A stretch of 64,000 nt of DNA from Arthrobacter sp. ISL-28 (GTDB lineage: Bacteria > Actinomycetota > Actinomycetes > Actinomycetales > Micrococcaceae): contig NZ_JAGGPJ010000002.1 of the NCBI RefSeq assembly GCF_018613875.1, positions 86,955 to 150,954 on the forward strand. Reading direction: 5' to 3'. Below the pieces are notes generated by a model. It was given only the letters and a program-made list of their open reading frames with translations. It did not search any database and was not told the DNA's origin. A program made the translations under genes and the position numbers. Every line of letters begins with the position of its first letter. The stretch's first letter is position 1. Shown here one piece after another: positions 25,548 to 33,850 of this stretch.

Positions 25548-25829
25548 TCAGATCTTTTCGTTGACACTCGGCGAGCCAGGGGCACCGTGGACACGGGCAG
25601 CGCGCCGTCCCTTCAAACGGCCAAGGGACTGCAGATGCGGCAGACCGCTGTGCCTGCCCGTAAGCGGGGGCAACGGAGCCACGGGCAACCCGGAAACGGG
25701 AGAATGGGCGCCAATTTCCTGGCCGGGCATGTCCTGCTGGTCGAGCCAGGACGGCTGGGGCAGAGGGTCATCAGCAATGATGTTCCGCTCGACAAACTTA
25801 CGGATAGCACCTCGGATTCCGGTATTCAT
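25548..25829 (-). CDS. possible small protein
   Basis: A 93-residue frame that begins MNTGIRGAIRKFVERNIIADD, a start resembling short actinobacterial proteins seen beside regulators, then becomes Pro/Gly-rich. AGG lies at plausible distance upstream, but opposite-strand frames cover the same bases, so coding is not certain. The rest of the gap 25362-25932 holds nothing I can identify. Confidence 0.35.
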   Translation of the reverse strand: MNTGIRGAIRKFVERNIIADDPLPQPSWLDQQDMPGQEIGAHSPVSGLPVAPLPPLTGRHSGLPHLQSLGRLKGRRAARVHGAPGSPSVNEKI

Positions 25830-25932
25830 GCACTCAACCTAGAGTGCCGGAAGACCACGCCCCAGAGTAGCCTGTACCTGTTTTTCAGGCGCAGTGGCTA
25901 CTGTGTGCCACGCAGCATCTGAGTACTCAGCT

Positions 25933-26748
25933 TCAATGCTGGGGCCGCGTCTCCTGCAGGCGCTTGATGAACCAGCGCGACTGCTCCGGCCCGTACGGCA
26001 GCACGGGAATGGCCTTGGTAGCGTCGGAGGGAGTGTCCCGGATTGATTGCCGGGCCTGCCGCACGGCCGTGGTCATGGTGTCGGCCATGGTCTTGACAAA
26101 CCGGTCGCTGCACGGCTCGCCGTGGCCAGGGATGAGGAATTCGTAGCGGTGCCGCAGCGCCGAGAGGTGGCGCAGAGAGTCGGCCCATTTCTCTGGATAC
26201 GCGTCCTCGAAGGAGGGGTGCGCCCCCTGCTCCACCAGATCTCCGGCGAATAGGGTGGTGGCTGTGCCGACCAGCAGGTCACCGTCCGTGTGTCCGCGGC
26301 CGAGGTAGAACAACGTGGTGGTCTGTCCGCCGAGATCAACTAGGACGGGCTGGTCCCGGACGAGGGCGTTGGGAACTACCAGTTCCACATTGTCGCCCTC
26401 GCCGGCAGCCATCTCGGGCTCCAGATCGGCCACGGCGCTCCGCTGCGCGTCTCCGTTTTCACCGATCTCCTCGGCGCAGTTCTCGTGGGCCCAGAACTCG
26501 ATGGCGCCGTCTTCCGCAAACACTGTGTTGCCAAAGAAGTGGTCGTAGTGCGCATGCGTGTTCACGACGACCAGTGGCAGTCGAGTCTTTTCGCGCACCG
26601 CGTCGAGAATTTCGCGACCCTGTCGCGGCCCGCATCCTGTGTCGATGACCATGGCTCGTTCTGTTCCTACGATCAGGCCGGTGTTGAGCTTTGCACCAAC
26701 CGTGGTCAGCACGTAGTTGTCCGTGCCGACTTCGACCCATTCTGACAT
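25933..26748 (-). CDS. MBL-fold metallo-hydrolase
   Basis: A 271-residue metallo-beta-lactamase-fold hydrolase. The metal ligands are complete: THAHYDHFFG (HxHxDH, about 74-79), LGRGHTDGD (third His) and FAGDLVEQGAH, with a final PGHGEP. It resembles the glyoxalase II/quorum-lactonase-like branch but has no motif that fixes the substrate. It starts at an ATG with AAGGAGAACGA. It appears monocistronic. Confidence 0.87.
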   Translation of the reverse strand: MSEWVEVGTDNYVLTTVGAKLNTGLIVGTERAMVIDTGCGPRQGREILDAVREKTRLPLVVVNTHAHYDHFFGNTVFAEDGAIEFWAHENCAEEIGENGDAQRSAVADLEPEMAAGEGDNVELVVPNALVRDQPVLVDLGGQTTTLFYLGRGHTDGDLLVGTATTLFAGDLVEQGAHPSFEDAYPEKWADSLRHLSALRHRYEFLIPGHGEPCSDRFVKTMADTMTTAVRQARQSIRDTPSDATKAIPVLPYGPEQSRWFIKRLQETRPQH

Positions 26749-26852
26749 TCGTTCTCCTTACCACTGGGTAGCATCTACGATCTTCAGGCTTCGATTCTAT
26801 GCATGACAGACCGCCCCCATTTGAGCTAATGGCGGCAGACACAATAGGGGAG

Positions 26853-27730
26853 CTACAGTGGGCTCACAGTCTGCGTGGCGCGTGCGGTCCACTTCGACCA
26901 ATCACGCGGATGAATGGTGGGCCTGCCCAGGTGATATCCTTGGCCAGCCTTCACGCCCAAGCGGGTGGCTGTGGCAAGTTCGGCTTCAGTTTCGATTCCC
27001 ACAGCAATCAGCCCAGCGCCGGTGAGCCTGCCAAATTCCACCATGTCCGCGACGAGATCCTGGAGGCGGCACTCCCGCTCAATTCCCGCGATCAGGCTCC
27101 TGTCCAGCTTGATGAAGTCAGGCCGCAGGCTGCGGACATGTCTCATCGATGCCGCGTCGGAGCCGGCATCGTTGACGGTCAGCCGTATGCCGGACTGGCG
27201 GAGAGGTTTTTATGCTGCAAGCAAGGGTTCCAGCTCGGACGAGGCGAAATTTCTCGTCAGTTCCAGCACCACGCGGTTTGCAGCGCGGATGGACTGCTTC
27301 AACAGGTTGGGCAACCGCGAGTCGAGACATGTTGGCGGGGAAAGGTTCAGCACAATGTAGAGATGCCGGGAAGCTTCTGCATGGATCGGACCGCAGATTC
27401 CAAGGCGGCAATTTCGAGTGAAACACCGAGCCCGGCAGCAGCCGCCCCGTCGAACCACACATGCGCACTGTCCCCGTCTTCACTGACGAAGCGTGTCAGA
27501 GCTTCCGCACCTACTACCTTCCGGCTGGCTAACTCGAAAACGGGTTGCAAGGCGGTGACCAGCATTCCGTTGCTAATAACTCTCTCAATGCTGGACGGGC
27601 TGCGACTCACAGACGCTTTCCCTGACGTCGCTTCCAAGGTCCCATGCTGCCCTGACGCGTCAGCGGGACCCGGGTGGGAACCCGCATCTACCCGGGCCAA
27701 TGACCTAGTGTAGATCAAGTGCTCCTGCAA
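26853..27730 (-). pseudogene. decayed EAL-domain (c-di-GMP phosphodiesterase) gene
   Basis: Reading three frames in order gives an EAL domain: LQPVFELASRKVVGAEALTRF (the EAL motif), then HLYIVLNLSPPTCLDS, VVLELTRNFASSELEPLL, SGIRLTVNDAGSDAA, and PDFIKLDRSLIAG, GIETEAE and GQGYHLGRP. Frames change at about 27360 and at about 27212, where LLAA runs into TAA. Key motifs survive but the gene cannot give one protein. The catalytic FDDFG-like segment reads VNDAG, so even the original may have been inactive. Confidence 0.75.
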
Positions 27731-27930
27731 CGCTCAGGACGTCCCGGATAGGCGGCCACGTGCTCGCGGAGACGTTTTCTGATGTCAACGCCCTCCGGGT
27801 CGGTTTCTGAAAGAACGGCGTCTATGATCTCGTAGGCCTGTTCCCGCAGCAGTGACGTGTCAGCATCCGTGGGCGGCGGCAGGCCCTGCGGGCGCCCTCC
27901 AGCTAGGAAATAAGCATCATCCCCAGACAT
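27715..27930 (-). CDS. small uncharacterised protein
   Basis: A 71-residue acidic helical protein (LREQAYEIIDAVLSETDPEG then IRKRLREHV) with AGAGGGATAGCGG upstream of the ATG. Its stop overlaps the first bases of the EAL remnant. No family is recognised. Its even helical pattern supports a real gene. Confidence 0.5.
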   Translation of the reverse strand: MSGDDAYFLAGGRPQGLPPPTDADTSLLREQAYEIIDAVLSETDPEGVDIRKRLREHVAAYPGRPERCRST

Positions 27931-27944
27931 CCGCTATCCCTCTT

Positions 27945-28022
27945 CCCGTTCCAACTGAGCGCGAGAAATTCCCGTTCCAACTGAGCGCGAGAAATTCCCG
28001 TTCCAACTGAGCGCGAGAAACG
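27945..28022. repeat. three tandem 26-bp repeats
   Basis: Units start CCCGTTCCAACTGAGCGCGA at 27945, 27971 and 27997; the first two are identical and the third differs in the last two bases. They lie upstream of the small gene at 27930 and downstream of the keto-acid dehydrogenase operon. Confidence 0.85.
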
Positions 28023-28124
28023 GCCCTTATCCGCTGCCCAACAGGCGGGAAAGCACCGCTTGCTTCTCAGCCTACGACCAGGAAAACAGATCTGTCTCTA
28101 GCTCGACCCCACCCGGTCGACGAT

Positions 28125-29711
28125 TCACATGTCGGCCAGTACGGAGCCAGGGTTCTCTATGGCGTCGGCAACATAGCGGAGGAATCCGGCAGCCGTACCC
28201 CCATCACAGACACGGTGGTCAAAGGTCAGGGTCAATTCGGTGACCTTGCGGACTGCGAGCTCCCCGTTCACTACCCAGGGCTTGTCGATGATCCTGCCAA
28301 CGCCCAGGATCGCAACCTCCGGATAGTTGATGATCGCAGCGGAGCCATCCACACCGAACACGCCGTAGTTGTTCAGCGTGAAAGTGCCGCCGCCCAGCTC
28401 AGCGGGTGTCGCTTTGCCCTCACGTGCGACGGAAGTCAGCCGTTTGATCTCTGAGTCTAGTTCCCGCGCGCTGAGCTTGTCCGCCCTGCGGACCGACGGA
28501 ACCACCAGTCCCCGGTCAGTCTGGGCGGCGAACCCGACGTTTACGCCGTCGAATGCGACGATCTCCTGCTGCTCGCCGCCTGAGGTATCCTCCGCGGTAA
28601 CGATCCTTGTATTCAGTTCCGGATACTTTTTTAACCCAGCTGTGACAAAACGAGCAATGAAGGCCAAAAGGCCTGGAGTGTCGTGAGGTTGCGCCTTTTT
28701 GAGGGCGGACCGCATTTCTACGAGCGCGGTCGCGTCCACATCCACCCAGACTGTTGCTTCCGGGATCTCTGTCCGGCTGCGGGTCATGTTCGCAGCGACG
28801 GCTTTGCGAACGCCTCGGACCGGTGTGCGGCTAGCAATGCTGAGGCCTGTGCGGGGATCGATCGGGCGGCCGCTGGTTTCGACAGGCTCAACTTGCGGGC
28901 CCGATGCGGTTTCGACGGGCTCAACCAGCGGTTTGATGGCCGCTTCGACAGGCTCATCCGCCCAGCTAGGCTTGGTTTCGACGGGTTCAACCAGCGGGTT
29001 GATGGCCGCCTCCACGTCACGGCGCATAATCAAACCACTCTCGCCAGAGCCCTGAAGATGACCGAGGTCGACGCCATGCTCCTTGGCCATTCGACGGACG
29101 AGCGGCGAGATGACTGCTCCCAGTTTTCCAGGCACGCGGGTGCGAGAGAGAAGGCGATCGTCGGCGGCAGTGGTGAACTTCGCTTCGGGGCCTTTGGTTT
29201 CGGCAGGCTCAACCAGCGGGGCGGGTCCACCCAGCGAGGGGAATGTTGAGCGGCGGGGCCTGGTTCGGCGGGCTTGGCCGTGGCCGCCTGGGGTGCCGTA
29301 CCCGATGAGGACGTTGCCGGAGCCGGCTTTTTCTTCCTCGCGGTAGGTTTCCGCTGCTGCTTTGGCTTCGACGCGCTTGGTCTCGACAGGGGCTTCGACA
29401 GGCTCAACCAGCCGGGTCTCGTTTACGGCAGGCTCAACCGGTGGGATCCTCGTTTCGCCAAGCGTATCCAGTGGTGTTACCGAGATCAGGGGCTTGCCGA
29501 CGTCCAGGGTCTGGCCTGGTTCGCCGTGCAGCTCGGCGACTCTGCCGGCGTACGGAGAGGGGACCTCGACCATCGACTTGGCCGTCTCCACTTCGGCGAT
29601 GGGCTGGTCCACGTGGATTTCGTCGCCTACAGAGACGAGCCAGTTCACGAGTTCGGCTTCGGTGAGGCCTTCGCCCAGGTCCGGGAGCAGGAATACTTTC
29701 GTTTCGCTCAT
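28125..29711 (-). CDS. keto-acid dehydrogenase E2 (dihydrolipoamide acyltransferase)
   Basis: The E2 core enzyme passes the acyl group from E1 to CoA via a lipoyl arm. It has 528 residues: a lipoyl domain (1-80, lipoyl Lys in EVETAKSMVEV), a long linker, a peripheral subunit-binding domain (about 205-240, ISPLVRRMAKEHGVDL) and the catalytic domain with the C-terminal DHRVCDGG. The linkers contain several LVEPVET-type segments coded by seven copies of a nearly identical 20-bp repeat. It is last in an operon with E1beta and E1alpha. The E3 gene is not in the window. The context (Lrp regulator) favours branched-chain over pyruvate substrates. Confidence 0.93.
   Translation of the reverse strand: MSETKVFLLPDLGEGLTEAELVNWLVSVGDEIHVDQPIAEVETAKSMVEVPSPYAGRVAELHGEPGQTLDVGKPLISVTPLDTLGETRIPPVEPAVNETRLVEPVEAPVETKRVEAKAAAETYREEEKAGSGNVLIGYGTPGGHGQARRTRPRRSTFPSLGGPAPLVEPAETKGPEAKFTTAADDRLLSRTRVPGKLGAVISPLVRRMAKEHGVDLGHLQGSGESGLIMRRDVEAAINPLVEPVETKPSWADEPVEAAIKPLVEPVETASGPQVEPVETSGRPIDPRTGLSIASRTPVRGVRKAVAANMTRSRTEIPEATVWVDVDATALVEMRSALKKAQPHDTPGLLAFIARFVTAGLKKYPELNTRIVTAEDTSGGEQQEIVAFDGVNVGFAAQTDRGLVVPSVRRADKLSARELDSEIKRLTSVAREGKATPAELGGGTFTLNNYGVFGVDGSAAIINYPEVAILGVGRIIDKPWVVNGELAVRKVTELTLTFDHRVCDGGTAAGFLRYVADAIENPGSVLADM
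28875..29440. repeat. dispersed 20-bp LVEPVET-coding repeats within E2 gene
   Basis: Copies of GGTTTCGACAGGCTCAACCA or close variants occur at 28875, 28908, 28941, 28974, 29196, 29391 and 29420. On the coding strand they read as Leu-Val-Glu-Pro-Val-Glu-Thr. All fall in the interdomain linkers and none in a folded domain. The same peptide is found in other actinobacterial proteins, so this looks like a dispersed repeat that tolerates insertion in linkers. Confidence 0.8.
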
Positions 29712-29715
29712 CTGA

Positions 29716-30828
29716 TCAGTCTTCCCATTGGAGGTCGTCTACGGCGTCGAGGATACGGTCCACGCCGGGCAGGTAATAGTGTTCGAGTTTCGGTGCCGGA
29801 TACGGGACGTCGAAGCCCGTCACGCGGCGGATAGGCGCGGCCAGGTAATGGAAGCAGCGCTCCTGGACTCTGGCCACGATCTCTGAGGACACCGAGGCGA
29901 AGCCATGTGCCTCGGCGATCACGACAGCGCGGCCGGTCTTGCGGACGGAGGCGCAAACGGTTTCGTCGTCGAAGGGGACAATCGAACGGACGTCAATGAC
30001 TTCCAGCGATCGGCCTTCCTCTTCGGCCGCGGCAGCGGCGGCAAGGGCGGTCGGAACGGACGGCCCATAGGCAATGAGCGTTGCGTCGGTTCCCGTGCGG
30101 GCGACGGCTGCGCGGCCTTCGGTGGACGTGCCGCGCTCGATGTTGGCTTCGTGCTCGTTACGGAGAGCCTCGAGGTCCACCAGGTCTTTGGACCAGTAGA
30201 GCTTCTTGGGCTCCATGAACATCACGGGGTCGTCCGAGTCGATCGCCTCCCGGAGCATCCGGTAGCCGTCGGCCACGGTAGCCGGGGTAAAGACCTTCAG
30301 TCCCGCCGTGTGGGCGTAGTAAGACTCAGAGGAGTCGCAGTGGTGCTCCACTCCCCCGATCCCGCCGGCATACGGAACACGGATGACCATGGGCAGCTTG
30401 AGGGCGCCCTTCGTGCGGTTGTGCATCTTGGCCACATGGCTGACGATCTGCTCGAAGGCCGGGTAGGCGAAGGCGTCGAACTGCATCTCGACGACGGGAC
30501 GCATGCCGTTAATTGCCATCCCGACCGCCATGCCGACGATGCCGGACTCTGCCAGCGGCGTGTCGAAGCAGCGCTGCTCACCGAAGGTCTTGGTGAGGCC
30601 GTCGGTGATGCGGAAGACGCCGCCCAACGTGCCGACGTCCTCGCCGAACACCAGGACGGACTTGTCCGCGTGCATGGCGTCAACCATGGCTGTGTTGAGT
30701 GCCTTGGCCATGGTGACGGCTTGTGGCCCCGTGGCCGCCGCGGTGGCGGCCGCCGAAGCAGCCGCACGGGCGGTTGCGGAGCTGACGTTGCCGTTGGCCT
30801 CGGAGGAAGTGGTAACTGTGGGGCTCAT
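29716..30828 (-). CDS. keto-acid dehydrogenase E1 beta subunit
   Basis: A 370-residue subunit that with E1 alpha decarboxylates a 2-keto acid using thiamine diphosphate. It has the transketolase-like pyrimidine-binding domain (about 38-215; LVFGEDVGTLGG, the catalytic-side Glu, and YAHTAGLKVFTPAT) and the C-terminal transketolase domain (EVIDVRSIVPFD, AVVIAEAHGF). The first about 36 residues are an Ala/Ser-rich extension. Its start overlaps the E1 alpha stop by 4 bases and E2 starts 4 bases after its stop, a tight operon. Confidence 0.93.
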   Translation of the reverse strand: MSPTVTTSSEANGNVSSATARAAASAAATAAATGPQAVTMAKALNTAMVDAMHADKSVLVFGEDVGTLGGVFRITDGLTKTFGEQRCFDTPLAESGIVGMAVGMAINGMRPVVEMQFDAFAYPAFEQIVSHVAKMHNRTKGALKLPMVIRVPYAGGIGGVEHHCDSSESYYAHTAGLKVFTPATVADGYRMLREAIDSDDPVMFMEPKKLYWSKDLVDLEALRNEHEANIERGTSTEGRAAVARTGTDATLIAYGPSVPTALAAAAAAEEEGRSLEVIDVRSIVPFDDETVCASVRKTGRAVVIAEAHGFASVSSEIVARVQERCFHYLAAPIRRVTGFDVPYPAPKLEHYYLPGVDRILDAVDDLQWED

Positions 30829-32087
30829 TTTGCGGCCCCTGTGTTGGTTGAGCCACCAGCGCTGGCTTCACGTTCGAGTTCGTCGGCGAGCAGGGCGGAC
30901 TGTTCTTTGAGCTGCGGAGTGGGCGTGGAATAGACGTATTTGAAGAGGTCCTGCGGATCCACCGGGACGTCCTCGCTGAGGCCGTTGCGGAGCTGAGCGG
31001 CAACTGCTTCCGCTTTCTCAGAGATTCGGGATTCGGCGTCGTCGTCCAGCAGCCCCTTGCCGGCGAGGTATGTCCTCATCCGTGTCAGCGGATCGCGGGC
31101 CACCCACTGGGCGACTTCGCTGTCCTGGCGGTAGCGGGTCGCATCATCCGCATTGGTATGGGCCTGCATGCGGTAGGTGTGCGCCTCTACCAGCAGCGGA
31201 CCGGAACCCTCGCGGGCCAGCTTGACCGCCCGGTCCAGCACAGCGAGAAGGGCGACGACGTCGTTTCCGTCCACCCGCTCACCGGCCATGCCATAGCCGA
31301 CTGCCTTGTGGGCGAGCGACGGAGCGACGGACTGGTGGGCGAGCGGCACCGAGATGGCGTACTGGTTGTTCTGCACGAAGAACACCACGGGCAGGTGGAA
31401 GACGGCGGCGAAGTTCAGGGCCTCGTGAAAGTCTCCTTCGCTCGTGGCGCCGTCGCCGCACATGGCCAGGACCACGGTGTCCTCGCCGCGCAGCTTCGCC
31501 GCATGGGCAACACCGACGGCGTGGAGCAGCTGGGTGGTGAGCGGCGTGCACTGGATGCCGACCTTGTGCTCGGCGGGGTTGTAGCCGCTGTGCCAGTCGC
31601 CGCGGAAAAGGGTCATCGTCTGCACCGGATCAACGCCGCGGGCCATGACTGCTACGGAGTCGCGGTAGGTGGGGAACATCCAGTCGCCTTCGGACAGGCA
31701 GAGGGCAGCTGCGACCTGGCAGGCCTCCTGGCCGTGGCTGGACGGGTAGACGGCCATGCGGCCCTGGCGGACCAGGGCAGAGTTCTGGTCGTTGACGCGG
31801 CGGCCGACGACGAGCTGCTCGTAGGCAGCCAGCAGTTCCTCGTCGCCGGGCAGCGGGTACTCGTGCCCCGGCTCGGTGCCCTGTTCGGAGTGCGGTTTGA
31901 GGTTGCCGTCCTGGTCCACCATCTGGATCTGATGGCGGGCCGGGAGCAAGTAGTCCTCTACAGTGATGCCGAACTTGCGCACGGCCTCGGCAACAGGGCC
32001 TTCAACGTGAAGGTCCTCATCTTGGTCCGGCAGCCGCCGGTCCTGTGCTGCCCTGTCCCGGGCAGTGTGGTCCGCGGAGATCGTCAT
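30825..32087 (-). CDS. pdhA: keto-acid dehydrogenase E1 alpha subunit
   Basis: A 420-residue thiamine-diphosphate-binding subunit. The TPP motif is GDGATSEGDFHEALNFAAVFHLPVVF-like, seen as CGDGATSEGDF (GDG start) with VVFFVQNN at its end; RTYRDS-like FPTYRDS and the phosphorylation-loop-like YRMQAHTNADDATRYR are also present. The family labels pyruvate and branched-chain enzymes are hard to separate by eye; the divergent Lrp-type regulator suggests branched-chain keto acids from valine, leucine and isoleucine. It is the first gene of the three-gene operon. Confidence 0.9.
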   Translation of the reverse strand: MTISADHTARDRAAQDRRLPDQDEDLHVEGPVAEAVRKFGITVEDYLLPARHQIQMVDQDGNLKPHSEQGTEPGHEYPLPGDEELLAAYEQLVVGRRVNDQNSALVRQGRMAVYPSSHGQEACQVAAALCLSEGDWMFPTYRDSVAVMARGVDPVQTMTLFRGDWHSGYNPAEHKVGIQCTPLTTQLLHAVGVAHAAKLRGEDTVVLAMCGDGATSEGDFHEALNFAAVFHLPVVFFVQNNQYAISVPLAHQSVAPSLAHKAVGYGMAGERVDGNDVVALLAVLDRAVKLAREGSGPLLVEAHTYRMQAHTNADDATRYRQDSEVAQWVARDPLTRMRTYLAGKGLLDDDAESRISEKAEAVAAQLRNGLSEDVPVDPQDLFKYVYSTPTPQLKEQSALLADELEREASAGGSTNTGAAK

Positions 32088-32246
32088 TGGTCCGTCCTTC
32101 TGTAGCCACTATTCATTCTCAGTATCAGCCCGCACGATGTTTCGTATCCAGTCCCAGCGCAAATCGTGGAGAAGTTCGAAGGACTGCCCTAATCTGAAAG
32201 ACGAATCGTAAGTGTGATCTGGATTACCGACAGGAATAGTAGACAA

Positions 32247-32711
32247 ATGGCTGGAGCAGAGCCGGACCAGGTTGCGGTGCCACTGGACGACGTGGACCGG
32301 GACATCATCGCGGAGCTAACGCGGGATGGACGGATGTCCGTGACGCAGGTGGCCGAGAACGTCCACATCTCCCGGGCGCATGCCTACACACGGATTGCCC
32401 GGCTGACCGGCGAGGGCGTTCTGACGAAGTTCACGGCGCTGGTGGATCCGATTAAGGCGGGGCTGAAGTCATCCGCGTATGTGACGTTGAAAGTGCGGCA
32501 GCATTCCTGGCGCGAGCTCAGAGAACAGCTGCGTGCGATTCCTGAGGTGCACCACATCGCCCTGGTGGGTGGGGACTTCGATGTCATCCTGCTGGTGCGG
32601 GCCGTGGACAACGTTGATCTGCGACGGGTGATTTTCGACCAGCTGCAGTCCATGCCCGGGGTCCTGGACACGCAGACGTTTCTGGTGTTTGAGGATGTTG
32701 ATACGCGATAG
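32247..32711 (+). CDS. Lrp/AsnC-family transcriptional regulator
   Basis: A 154-residue regulator with an N-terminal helix-turn-helix (MSVTQVAENVHISRAHAYTR, about 28-50) and a C-terminal ligand-binding RAM domain (HHIALVGGDFDVILLVRA). Such proteins respond to amino acids. It is divergent from the E1 alpha gene with a 160-base shared promoter region, which is the classic layout for BkdR-like control of branched-chain keto acid dehydrogenase. The ATG at 32247 is chosen because CAGGAA lies upstream. Confidence 0.9.
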   Translation: MAGAEPDQVAVPLDDVDRDIIAELTRDGRMSVTQVAENVHISRAHAYTRIARLTGEGVLTKFTALVDPIKAGLKSSAYVTLKVRQHSWRELREQLRAIPEVHHIALVGGDFDVILLVRAVDNVDLRRVIFDQLQSMPGVLDTQTFLVFEDVDTR

Positions 32712-32820
32712 CTGCTCATTCCGGCGATCAATTGTTCTCGCATTGAATCCACCTTGGCAGGCCGAGGACCAGTAGGCTGGGACACACAGAGGGTCTGCTA
32801 GAAAACGTTGGGGGAGCATT

Positions 32821-33801
32821 TTGCCACGGGCATTAATTACCGGTATAACCGGCCAGGATGGCCTGTACCTAGCAGAGTTGTTGGTCGGCAAAGGGTATGA
32901 AGTTTTTGGACTGGTGCGGGGCCAGAACAATCCGAAGCGGGAGTTGCTCCACCGAATTATTCCCCAGGTGCATATTCTAACGGGCGATTTGACCGACGTC
33001 TCCAGCCTCATCCGCGTCATGGGAATAGCCCAACCCGACGAAGTCTATAACTTGGGCGCGGTTTCCTTAGTAGCTTATTCATGGGAGAACGCCGCACTCA
33101 CGAGCGACGTAACCGCTTTGGGTGTCCTGAACATGTTGGAAGCGACCAGGCTTTACGCTGGCAGGGACGTGAGCAAAGTCCGGTTCTACCAGGCGTCCTC
33201 CTCCGAAATGTTCGGCAAGGCGCAGGAAGTTCCCCAAAAGGAGACAACCTTGCCATGGCCACGCTCGCCCTACGGTGTGGCGAAAGTTTACGGCCACTAT
33301 ATGACGATCAATTACAGGGAATCATATGCGATGCATGCCTCCAGCGGCATCCTGTTCAACCATGAATCCCCTCGAAGAGGTCCGGAATTCGTGACTCGCA
33401 AGATCTCTCTCGCAGTGGCCAGGATTAAGCTTGGACTCCAGCGCGATTTGGCTTTGGGTAATTTAGAAGCGTCCAGGGACTGGGGATTCGCCGGAGATTA
33501 TGTGGACGCTATGTGGCGCATGCTTCAGCAGCCGCAGCCCGACGATTACGTTATCGCCACAGGAAAAAGCCACTCGGTGCGGGATCTCCTCGATTTCGCT
33601 TTCTCCGCGGTTGGCATCGACGACTGGTCAGGATACGTAAAAATGGATCCCAAGTTCCTTCGCCCTGCCGATGTGGAAATGCTCGTGGGTGATTCCAGCA
33701 AGGCCCGATCTGTCCTGGGCTGGAAGCCTCAGATGGACTTTCGAAGTCTTGTTCAGATGATGGTTGCGCACGATTTAAAAGAACAGGGAGCCAGACTGTG
33801 A
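32821..33801 (+). CDS. gmd: GDP-mannose 4,6-dehydratase
   Basis: A 326-residue SDR-type enzyme that converts GDP-mannose to GDP-4-keto-6-deoxymannose, precursor of 6-deoxyhexoses such as D-rhamnose and L-fucose. TGITGQDG is the NAD(P)-binding motif and YGVAKVYG the catalytic YxxxK; LVRGQNNPKRELLHR and RPADVEMLVGDSSKA are characteristic of the family. It starts at TTG with GGGGGAG upstream. It opens a two-gene plus-strand unit with the next glycosyltransferase. No reductase of the product could be assigned with confidence in the window. Confidence 0.92.
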   Translation: MPRALITGITGQDGLYLAELLVGKGYEVFGLVRGQNNPKRELLHRIIPQVHILTGDLTDVSSLIRVMGIAQPDEVYNLGAVSLVAYSWENAALTSDVTALGVLNMLEATRLYAGRDVSKVRFYQASSSEMFGKAQEVPQKETTLPWPRSPYGVAKVYGHYMTINYRESYAMHASSGILFNHESPRRGPEFVTRKISLAVARIKLGLQRDLALGNLEASRDWGFAGDYVDAMWRMLQQPQPDDYVIATGKSHSVRDLLDFAFSAVGIDDWSGYVKMDPKFLRPADVEMLVGDSSKARSVLGWKPQMDFRSLVQMMVAHDLKEQGARL

Positions 33802-33850
33802 GAAAAGAACCGTTGCGCTGTACCTTACTGGAGTCGGCGGCGGGAATCAG

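Noticed and set aside
29274..29834. Plus-strand frame opposite the E2 linker
   Set aside because: Shadow of the LVEPVET repeat region; the reverse frame codes for a complete E2.
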